A stretch of DNA of 64,000 bases, taken from an uncultured Saprospiraceae bacterium (lineage in GTDB: Bacteria > Bacteroidota > Bacteroidia > Chitinophagales > Saprospiraceae). The notes under the pieces were generated by a model, which ran no database searches, was not told where the DNA came from, and saw nothing but the letters and a program-made list of their open reading frames with translations. The stretch covers positions 1 to 64,000 of the forward strand of contig CALJVJ010000202.1 in assembly GCA_937974625.1 (NCBI GenBank), given 5' to 3'. The position numbers and the translations under genes are program-made. Position 1 is the stretch's first letter. Each line of letters opens with the position of its first letter. Below are positions 49,837 to 57,966 of the stretch, piece by piece.

Positions 49837-49979
49837 TTATTCCAAAGTAGTAAGATAAAAATAAATTCAGATTCTTCAGAGTCAAAGAATTAAGATAAGT
49901 CGTTTAAAATGAACCTCTTAGTTATCTTATTTCTTTGACGAGAATCTAAATTTATTTTTATCGCGTTCCAAAGGAATAA
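49837..49979. repeat. Long imperfect inverted repeat (about 55-bp arms)
   Basis: GATAAAAATAAATTCAGATTCTTCAGAGTCAAAGAATTAAGATAA (49854..49898) vs reverse complement of 49922..49962 GATAAAAATAAATTTAGATTCTCGTCAAAGAAATAAGATAA; outer TTATTCC/GGAATAA. Confidence 0.85.
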
Positions 49980-50197
49980 AAGCACCATTTTAATTTTTTT
50001 AAATAGCTTGCAACCTCATTCAAAAATATTGCACTAGGTAAAATGAAAAGTATTCTCACTAAAAATACTTATTCAAAATAGATGATTTCAATGGTTTGTT
50101 TACTATTTTACTTGCTGACACAAGTTTCTTAACGTTGATATAGTAATACAAACCATGAATCATCTTATCAAATACGAAAAAACCAATAATCCATCAT

Positions 50198-50743
50198 TTG
50201 AGTAAATCGGATTCTTATATTATTACCGGGTGCAAACAGGGTATCCGAGAAGCACAAAATGAGCTTTTTTTAAAGTTCAGGTCTATGCTTTTTGGTGTCT
50301 GTTTGCGCTATGCTAAGCACCGGCATGAGGCAGAAGACCTTTTGCAGGAGGGGATGATAGTGATATATAGGGATTTGTACCAATATAAACCAATTGGCGC
50401 TTTAGGCGCTTGGTTAAGGAGAGTCATGGTGAATGTATGCTTACAGCATTTACGCAAAAAACATCGAATTATTCCGACTACTTCTATTGAAAATTACGGA
50501 GAACGATTAGAAACGGATGAAGATTTATTTAGTCAATTTAGGGCTAGGGCATTAATTAAAATGGTTCAACAATTACCTCCTGGCTATCGAATGGTCTTCA
50601 ATTTATATGTAATTGAAGGCAATTCTCATCAAGAAATTGCTGATTTATTGGGCATTTCCATAAATACCTCTAAATCACAATTGTCAAGAGCAAAGGCAAC
50701 TTTGCGCAAACTATTGGAAAAAGAACTAGCAGATGAATCTTAG
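50198..50743 (+). CDS. ECF-type RNA polymerase sigma factor (non-ATG start)
   Basis: 181 aa; AEDLLQEGMIVIYRDLYQY, LPPGYRMVFNLYVIEGNSHQEIADLLGISINTSKSQLSRAKATLRKLL. Confidence 0.92.
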   Translation: MSKSDSYIITGCKQGIREAQNELFLKFRSMLFGVCLRYAKHRHEAEDLLQEGMIVIYRDLYQYKPIGALGAWLRRVMVNVCLQHLRKKHRIIPTTSIENYGERLETDEDLFSQFRARALIKMVQQLPPGYRMVFNLYVIEGNSHQEIADLLGISINTSKSQLSRAKATLRKLLEKELADES

Positions 50744-50854
50744 TAGTAATGAAAAATAAGTTGGTCTTTTAACTGAAACTATTTTTTGCTAAACCTGTAA
50801 TTTATTTTAATTTTTTAAAGTGCCTTTCGGTACTCAACATAGGTAACAAATAAA

Positions 50855-52480
50855 ATGAAAGAAGAAAATAAGCCTGATAATTTGGAGCAGTTTTTCCAAA
50901 GAGTACTTAGGGGACATGAAGAAGACCCTGGTGCTGCTTTTTGGGACAGGATTGCGCCAAATATTCCTCCTAAACCGAAGGGTAAATCGCCATTTGTTTA
51001 CAAAGGATGGATGATTATCCTTGCTTTTTTGAGTGGATTAATAGTCAGTACATGTTTACTGAATTGGCAATCAAACACGCTTACAATTGACCGATTGGGA
51101 AAAGAATTATTATTAAAAGAAACGCAAATTGTTGAGATGGAACAAACCATTACTCAACTTCAAAATACCCTTGTAATTAATGAAAATCTAAATGAAAAAG
51201 AAGTCAGTTCTTTGAAAGAAGCGTCAGAAATCACCCAACGTCTTTTGACAAGTAAAGCTGAAAATTTAAAAGAACTAAAGAAGTTAGTTCAAAATTTATC
51301 AGCCGAAAAAGAACGTCTCATTAAGCTGGAAATTGCCCGCGAAACAAGTGTTGTAGCTGCTGCTGAAAAAAATGTAAGTAGTGAGCTACAACCTTTTTAT
51401 GTTGATGGTAAAGTAGGAAGTCTATTTGATACACCTAGTCAGATGACTGCGAATTATAAGTTGAGCCATTTATTATTTGATAATCAATTGATTAGCAATA
51501 GTTTTTTTGCTGGAAACAATGGAATTTATCAACAAGAAAAAGAGCTGGTACCTGCACCAACTAATAATTTTGACCATTTGCCAATGAAGGAAAAGTTAGC
51601 CATTGATTATCCATTAAACATGTTTGATTTAACAGAAGCGGATAAAAGAACCTTATTACCTAATTCAGTTGAGATGATGTCTTTTGGCTTGGGAGAAGAT
51701 GCTTTGACCTCTTATATAACGGCTACTTTTAATCCAATTTCAAGCTACAAGTATAATTTGAATGGCTACAAACCGAGACCTTCAGCCATAGCAGAATCAG
51801 CGGGTATTTCGACCTCATGGAATTGGAGTGTTTATGGAGGATTTGAAACCAAATCTAAATGGTCAGTACAGGTGGGATTAGATTTTAATAAATTAATTAT
51901 AGTAAAAGAGAGTTTAAATAATATCAGATTTAATACAAATGAAGCGACGAGGGTCAATGGAGGCTTTTTATATTCATTTAATCAGCGCTCTGACGGTGCA
52001 TTAGGGCAAGTAGTCGTCAACACAAATATTCTTAATCAATTAAAGAATGATGGAAAGGATGTGTTAAATGGTGATTTATTTAGTCTGTCTGTGCGTACGA
52101 AACAGCCCGTTCGAATTGTTAGGTTACCCATTATGGGAGGATATCGAATAGATTTATCCAAGCGTTTTTATGCCACACCTAAGTTAGGGATTTCAGCGGT
52201 TTGGAAAATTAAAGACCAAACCGAATTAGAATCAGTTAAAACCTTGTCTGAAAGAATCAGTGTTCAAAAAACCAACATATTCCTAACGTCTACGAGTACA
52301 ACAGAGTCTTTAGAAGCTAATTTTCGAACGGAATTTGGCTATAGATGGAGACCGCGTTGGTACCTTATTGCAGAGCCTCGTTTCAAGTATAGTGGGAAAG
52401 GATTATTTAGATATAAAGATTTGGAGTTGGTGGACACACCGTTTCATTTAATGTTCGGCATTCGATTTAATGTAGACTAG
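50855..52480 (+). CDS. Membrane-anchored hypothetical protein downstream of ECF sigma
   Basis: 541 aa; N-terminal cytoplasmic segment, TM MIILAFLSGLIVSTCLLN, coiled coil, C-terminal barrel-like region ending HLMFGIRFNV. Confidence 0.65.
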   Translation: MKEENKPDNLEQFFQRVLRGHEEDPGAAFWDRIAPNIPPKPKGKSPFVYKGWMIILAFLSGLIVSTCLLNWQSNTLTIDRLGKELLLKETQIVEMEQTITQLQNTLVINENLNEKEVSSLKEASEITQRLLTSKAENLKELKKLVQNLSAEKERLIKLEIARETSVVAAAEKNVSSELQPFYVDGKVGSLFDTPSQMTANYKLSHLLFDNQLISNSFFAGNNGIYQQEKELVPAPTNNFDHLPMKEKLAIDYPLNMFDLTEADKRTLLPNSVEMMSFGLGEDALTSYITATFNPISSYKYNLNGYKPRPSAIAESAGISTSWNWSVYGGFETKSKWSVQVGLDFNKLIIVKESLNNIRFNTNEATRVNGGFLYSFNQRSDGALGQVVVNTNILNQLKNDGKDVLNGDLFSLSVRTKQPVRIVRLPIMGGYRIDLSKRFYATPKLGISAVWKIKDQTELESVKTLSERISVQKTNIFLTSTSTTESLEANFRTEFGYRWRPRWYLIAEPRFKYSGKGLFRYKDLELVDTPFHLMFGIRFNVD

Positions 52481-52487
52481 AAGGGTT

Positions 52488-52529
52488 AGTTGTAAGTGGT
52501 AAGTTTATAATGATTTACCACTTACAACT
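52488..52529. terminator. Perfect 15-bp stem hairpin between convergent genes
   Basis: AGTTGTAAGTGGTAA (52488..52502) / TTACCACTTACAACT (52515..52529), 12-nt loop; lacks a clear T tract. Confidence 0.5.
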
Positions 52530-52542
52530 CACTACTGAAAAA

Positions 52543-53646
52543 TTATCCTTTTTTTCGTTTATTATCTTTGTAATCTCTAAAAATAAACTCACCTAAACCT
52601 TTCAAGCTACTGTAAAATGCCTTACCATTATTGGCCTTAGTAAATTGCTCTACAAAATTGACCAAATAAGGGTCTCTAGCAATCATAAAGGTGGTAACGG
52701 GAACATCCATTTTTTTGCACCTAGCAGCAAGGTTAAGCGTTCGATTGACAATTTTACGGTCAAGGCCGAAGCTGTTTTTATAATATTTTTTACCTTTTTT
52801 AATACAAGTGGGCTTACCATCAGTAATCATAAAAATCTGTTTATTTGGATTTCTACGGCGACGAATAATATCAATGGCCAATTCCAAACCAGCAACAGTA
52901 TTCGTATGGTAAGGTCCAACTTCTAAGTAGGGGAGGTCTTTGATTTCAATTTGCCAAGCATCATTACCAAAAACAAGAATATCTAAAGTATCTTTTGGGT
53001 ATTGGGTGGTAATCATTTCAGCCAAAGCCATGGCTACTTTTTTAGCAGGCGTTATTCTGTCTTCCCCATACAAAATCATCGAGTGGGAAATATCTATCAT
53101 TAATACGGTACTCGTTTGCGCTTGATAAAAGGTTTCATGTACTTCTAAATCTTTAGGAGTAAGGCTGAAATTATCTATTCCATTATTGATTTGGGCATTT
53201 CTCAAAGATTCAGAAATGGCTATATTATCCAATGGGTCTCCAAACTCATAAGGACGTAATTCAGAAGTAGATTCATCGCCTTTTCCACTAATTTTAGTAC
53301 TATGATTGCCTTTTTTAGATTTTTTTATTTGGCCGAAAATATCTGTTAAAGATTTCTTTCTTAGGGCTACTTCCATTTTTTTAGAAGGATTGAATTTTCC
53401 TCCAGAACCCTTACCGCCTTGTTGTTGAATATAGCCTTTATCAATTAATTCCTCAATAAAATCAGCCATCCCATAGTCTTCATTGGTCAAGTTATATTCC
53501 TTATCCAATTGGGTTAACCAGGATAATGCCTCACTGACATTACCAGAGGTATGAATTAATAATTCCTGAAATAATTTCAACAATTTTTCAAAAGTACTTC
53601 CTTCTTCAGGGTTAGGTATATATTCAGAAAAACGCCATCCTAGCAT
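52543..53646 (-). CDS. VWA domain-containing protein
   Basis: MIDAS DISHS (VLMIDISHSMILYGEDR), NTVAGLELA, FMITDGKPT. Confidence 0.9.
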   Translation of the reverse strand: MLGWRFSEYIPNPEEGSTFEKLLKLFQELLIHTSGNVSEALSWLTQLDKEYNLTNEDYGMADFIEELIDKGYIQQQGGKGSGGKFNPSKKMEVALRKKSLTDIFGQIKKSKKGNHSTKISGKGDESTSELRPYEFGDPLDNIAISESLRNAQINNGIDNFSLTPKDLEVHETFYQAQTSTVLMIDISHSMILYGEDRITPAKKVAMALAEMITTQYPKDTLDILVFGNDAWQIEIKDLPYLEVGPYHTNTVAGLELAIDIIRRRRNPNKQIFMITDGKPTCIKKGKKYYKNSFGLDRKIVNRTLNLAARCKKMDVPVTTFMIARDPYLVNFVEQFTKANNGKAFYSSLKGLGEFIFRDYKDNKRKKG

Positions 53647-53687
53647 AGATTAATTTTATCAATGAATTATTCCTTATTACCAATAAG

Positions 53688-53813
53688 GGGCGAAAGAAAA
53701 ATAAATTGTACAACTTGCAATTGTTTTAGTTCTCTAAAATATTGACTGCAAGGAAATTTTTGGAGGACTAAGGCAATCGCTCAAAAAAGTTGTACACTTT
53801 ATTTTTGCCCCAC
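53688..53813. repeat. Long imperfect palindrome, MITE-like
   Basis: GGGGC(GAAAG)AAAAATAAATTGTACAACTT...TTAGTTCTC vs reverse complement of right arm GGGGCAAAAATAAAGTGTACAACTT...TTAGTCCTC. Confidence 0.8.
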
Positions 53814-53924
53814 GACTAAGAAACGTCTTACAGTAGGTAAGACGTTCAAATTTACTATTATTATTTTTTAAATTTAACTTTTTATGTTGGATAAATATCT
53901 TGACGACACTTATCACCTTACCAC

Positions 53925-54455
53925 TTATATGACACAACATTCCGCAAGCTTTTCATAATTGGGCCTATCAGAAGCTAATTTGTGAATATAATGTTCTCTG
54001 ATTCTTCCACCCTGTACAATAAAGACACCAGGCATTTGGAAATCATCCCCTAATCGCTGACCTAAACCTTGACCTTCTATAATTCCTTTTTGAAAACCTT
54101 TTATCCAAGAAGAAAGCCCAAATAACTGTCTAAAGTTTCCTTTTACCAAACCAAAAGAAGCATAATATTCACACTCAGGGTCGCTCACATGCTCTGCACC
54201 TTCTAAGTTATAACGTGTAAAATACCGATTGGCTGTCTCGTCATCAGCCATGTGCACAAAAACCAAATTAGACCCCATATCCTTAATAGACTTTCTCTTT
54301 TGGGAAAGTTCTGCCAATGCTTCTCTACAAAAAGTACAACCAAAATGTCGTAAAAAGACCAACATGACTGGACTTTGAGTAGAAAGTTCCGCGATAGAAT
54401 TTCCTCTATCTGTTATCATTCTTGAGAATATAGTTTTCAAGTTATTACTTATCAT
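53925..54455 (-). CDS. Redoxin / AhpC-TSA-type peroxiredoxin-like protein
   Basis: 176 aa; VMLVFLRHFGCTFCREALAELSQKR CxxC thioredoxin-fold motif. Confidence 0.85.
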   Translation of the reverse strand: MISNNLKTIFSRMITDRGNSIAELSTQSPVMLVFLRHFGCTFCREALAELSQKRKSIKDMGSNLVFVHMADDETANRYFTRYNLEGAEHVSDPECEYYASFGLVKGNFRQLFGLSSWIKGFQKGIIEGQGLGQRLGDDFQMPGVFIVQGGRIREHYIHKLASDRPNYEKLAECCVI

Positions 54456-54543
54456 GATTGCTATTTTTAGTAACTAAACAGAAGGTGGTACAAAAGGTTG
54501 TTAAATTATTTAAATGATTTGTAAAATTTAGGTCACTCTAAAA

Positions 54544-54580
54544 TAAAAAAGGAGATTACTTTATCCAAGTAATCTCCCCT
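54544..54580 (-). terminator. Terminator downstream of the UDP-glucose dehydrogenase gene
   Basis: GGAGATTACT-TTATCCA-AGTAATCTCC perfect 10-bp stem, T-rich tract on minus strand. Confidence 0.88.
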
Positions 54581-54612
54581 TTAGTTTAAAAGAAAAAAAT
54601 AAGTAGCTTATT

Positions 54613-55953
54613 TTAAGCTTTCACCTTAGCAGCTTTGGCAGAAAGTACTTTTGATCTACCAATACTTTGGTAAGCAAAACCTAACTCTTGCATCTGCTCC
54701 AAGCTATATAAATTTCTACCGTCAAATATGTGCGGCTCTTGTAATAATTTCTTAACTACTTTAAAGCTTGGTGTTCTGAAAACACTCCACTCTGTTAGAA
54801 TAATTAATGCTTCTGCACCGATTAAAGCTTCGTATTGGTCACCACATAATTGGATTCTATCTCCAAATTCTTTGCCCACATTTTCCATAGCTTCTGGGTC
54901 AAATGCTTTAATCTTTGCGCCAGCTTCCAATAATTCTTCTATAATATAAAGTGCAGGTGCTTCTCGAATATCATCCGTATTTGGTTTGAAAGCTAATCCC
55001 CAAATGGCAAATGTTTTTCCAGTTAAATCATCCCCATATTGGTTTTTGATTTTTTGAACCATGATAGATTTCTGGATTCTGTTAACCTGCATAACAGATT
55101 TCAAAATTTTGAAATCATAATCATATTGCCCTGCAGTTTTAGCCAATGCTTGCACATCTTTAGGGAAACAGCTACCACCGTAACCCACGCCCGGGAAAAG
55201 AAAACGTTTTCCAATTCTTGAATCACTTCCCATTCCTTTTCTTACATCATCTACATTGGCACCTACCTTCTCACAAAGGTTAGCGATTTCATTCATGAAA
55301 GAAATTCTAGCTGCTAAATAGGAATTAGCTGCATATTTAGTCATCTCCGCAGAACGTTCATCCATGAAAATAACTGGATTCCCTTGTCTAACAAATGGGC
55401 TATACAATCTTTCCATCGTCTTGATAGCGCGCTCTGAGGTTGTTCCTATAACTACTCTATCAGGTTTCATGAAGTCATCTACGGCTACACCTTCTCTCAA
55501 GAATTCAGGATTAGAAACTACATCAAATAGTTCTAAATCCAATCGTTCTGCTAAAATATTATGTACCTTTTCTGCTGTTCCTACAGGAACAGTACTTTTG
55601 TCTACAATTACCTTATAATCCGTAATTAAAGTAGATAAATCTTTCGCAACACCAAGGATGTAAGATAAATCTGCAGAGCCATCTTCTCCTGGAGGAGTAG
55701 GTAGGGCTAGAAAGATAATTTCTGCATCTTTAATGGCTTCTGCCAAATTAGTTGTGAACGTCAATCTACCTTGTTTGGTGTTTCGCTCAAATAAAAGTTC
55801 CAAACCTGGTTCAAAAATGGGCACTTCCCCATTACGCATACGCTCCACTTTCTTTTTGTCAATATCAACACAGATTACTTGATTGCCTGTTTCCGCAAAA
55901 CAAGTACCTGTAACTAAACCAACATAACCTGTACCAACTACTGTAATGTTCAT
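54613..55953 (-). CDS. ugd: UDP-glucose/GDP-mannose dehydrogenase family protein
   Basis: MNITVVGTGYVGLVTGTCFAETGNQVICVDID; FLFPGVGYGGSCFPKDVQAL; ORF opens at 56034 but MNITVV at 55953 is the natural start. Confidence 0.94.
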   Translation of the reverse strand: MNITVVGTGYVGLVTGTCFAETGNQVICVDIDKKKVERMRNGEVPIFEPGLELLFERNTKQGRLTFTTNLAEAIKDAEIIFLALPTPPGEDGSADLSYILGVAKDLSTLITDYKVIVDKSTVPVGTAEKVHNILAERLDLELFDVVSNPEFLREGVAVDDFMKPDRVVIGTTSERAIKTMERLYSPFVRQGNPVIFMDERSAEMTKYAANSYLAARISFMNEIANLCEKVGANVDDVRKGMGSDSRIGKRFLFPGVGYGGSCFPKDVQALAKTAGQYDYDFKILKSVMQVNRIQKSIMVQKIKNQYGDDLTGKTFAIWGLAFKPNTDDIREAPALYIIEELLEAGAKIKAFDPEAMENVGKEFGDRIQLCGDQYEALIGAEALIILTEWSVFRTPSFKVVKKLLQEPHIFDGRNLYSLEQMQELGFAYQSIGRSKVLSAKAAKVKA

Positions 55954-56546
55954 ACTCTGAAATTTTTTTTTAGAAATTGAGGTGCGATAATAAATCCAAC
56001 AAAGATTAATTAATCTTTTACAATAGCTACTCAATTTTTTGAAATTAAAAGCATATGAAATTAGCTTTCATCCAATAAAATATAACCTTTTATAAGGTAG
56101 CTATTGTACAAAATTCAATAACTGATTTGTAAAAATCATTACGCACAAAAAAAAGTTAATGTTTCGGAGGGAATGTGTTAAAGGGGATTTTGTGGGTACT
56201 AAATGCAATACAAATATAAATGAAATTTTAATAAAAAGATAGGGGGTAGATAGGAGAAGTTAAATATGTTGTTATTGGTGTATTTTGCAAAATATAAAGA
56301 GGTAGATTTATCAGATTTTATAACATAAGTTTAAAATTTTATTTTTCAATTAACTTATTAATTTTTTTTTTAAGCGATAAAAGAGAAATTCCAAAGTTGA
56401 AAATCTAAATTTGTGATGTTTTTAGCGATAACTAGACTATTTTTTGTAAAATTGGCGAATTAAAGGGCGATAATTTATTAATATCTCAGAAATGATAAGG
56501 TATTACCGCTCTCCCTATTTAATTACAAATTAAATCCTTTAAAATT

Positions 56547-57689
56547 TTGAAGTACCGAATTTTCCTATTATTGATAATTATCTGTGCATTTGGAGCTTGC
56601 AAACCAAAACCTAAAAGAGGGAAGGTTGCCTTACCCAAAGCAGAGGACCCAACAATGTGCTACGATATTGATAAAACTGGACCACCGAGATACCTAAGCC
56701 CGAAATTAGTCGCCGAAATAGAAGCTATCCAACCTGCTGCGACGATGATAGGAGATAAGACAGGAATGGTATTTATAAAAGGAGGAATTTTTGAAATGGG
56801 CGGTGATAATGACCAAGCTAGAACAGATGAATTTCCCAAGGTGCCTACTAAAGTCAATGATTTTTGGATGGATAAGACGGAGGTAACAAATGCACAATTT
56901 GCCAAATTTGTAGCGGCCACTGGCTATAAAACCGTAGCGGAAAGAGCGATTGATGTCGGAGAATTAATGGCGCAGTTACCTCCAGGGACACCACCTCCGC
57001 CACCAGAAGCATTAGAACCACTAAGTTTAGTTTTTGATTCGCCAAGCCAACAAGTTCCTGATAATCCAGCTTATTGGTGGAGAATGGTCAAAGGAGCAGA
57101 TTGGCAGCATCCTTCAGGCCCTGAAAGTTCGATAAAAGGAAAGGAGAATTTTCCCGTTGTTCATGTATCTTGGTATGATGCCCAAGCCTATGCGAATTGG
57201 GCTGGGAAAAGACTACCGACCGAAGCGGAATGGGAATATGCCAGCAGGGGAGGAACGGAAGGACAAATCTACCCTTGGGGAAATGAACCAATAGAAGAAG
57301 GGATTGTAAAAGCTAATTTTTGGCAAGGGAATTTTCCATATTTCAACGAGAAAAAAGATGGTTTTGAACGGTTAGCTCCAGTCGCCACCTTTGCACCCAA
57401 TGGCTATGGATTATACGACATGGCGGGAAATGTTTGGGAGTTTTGTGCAGATTGGTACCATGTGAATTACTATCCACACCGAGTAAAAAATAAAATTGTT
57501 GAGAATCCATTTGGTCCAGGAAACAGTTACGACCCTGATGAAAGTACTACACCTAAAAAGGTCATAAGAGGAGGTTCCTTTTTATGTAATGATAGTTATT
57601 GTTCAGGGTATCGAGTAGCAGCAAGAATGAAAACGAGTGCGGATACAGGTTCTGAGCATGCAGGATTTAGGTGTGTAAGTGATAAGTAA
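56547..57689 (+). CDS. Formylglycine-generating-enzyme (SUMF1) family lipoprotein (TTG start)
   Basis: Lipobox CAFGAC; GGIFEMGGDNDQARTDEFP; RLPTEAEWEYASRGG; GGSFLCNDSYCSGYRVAARMKTSADTGSEHAGFRC. Confidence 0.92.
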   Translation: MKYRIFLLLIIICAFGACKPKPKRGKVALPKAEDPTMCYDIDKTGPPRYLSPKLVAEIEAIQPAATMIGDKTGMVFIKGGIFEMGGDNDQARTDEFPKVPTKVNDFWMDKTEVTNAQFAKFVAATGYKTVAERAIDVGELMAQLPPGTPPPPPEALEPLSLVFDSPSQQVPDNPAYWWRMVKGADWQHPSGPESSIKGKENFPVVHVSWYDAQAYANWAGKRLPTEAEWEYASRGGTEGQIYPWGNEPIEEGIVKANFWQGNFPYFNEKKDGFERLAPVATFAPNGYGLYDMAGNVWEFCADWYHVNYYPHRVKNKIVENPFGPGNSYDPDESTTPKKVIRGGSFLCNDSYCSGYRVAARMKTSADTGSEHAGFRCVSDK

Positions 57690-57787
57690 CACGGATTGTT
57701 AATCCGTACTCCTAATTAATAATTAACCACACTAAAACGTTAATACATCGTTAAAAAAAATAAATTTTATGCATTAACAAATAATTA

Positions 57788-57819
57788 TTCGTCCTAATAG
57801 AGAAATATAAAAGGACGAA
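57788..57819 (+). other. Hairpin in the leader of the alpha-2-macroglobulin gene
   Basis: TTCGTCCT...AGGACGAA perfect 8-bp stem. Confidence 0.45.
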
Positions 57820-57966
57820 ATTTATAGAAAGAAGAGTTAAATACTTTATCTTCGATAAAAATCGTTTCTAAGTCATTACAAACCAGCTCATTAAGGAAAT
57901 GAGTTAATTGATTCTCTTATGAACGATAGACAGCCAAATACCTTGGAATTACCAAAAACAATTATC

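Noticed and set aside
53734-53940. 68-aa minus-strand ORF upstream of the VWA gene
   Set aside because: Covers the hairpins and palindrome at 53.69-53.85 kb; explained by non-coding structure and composition.
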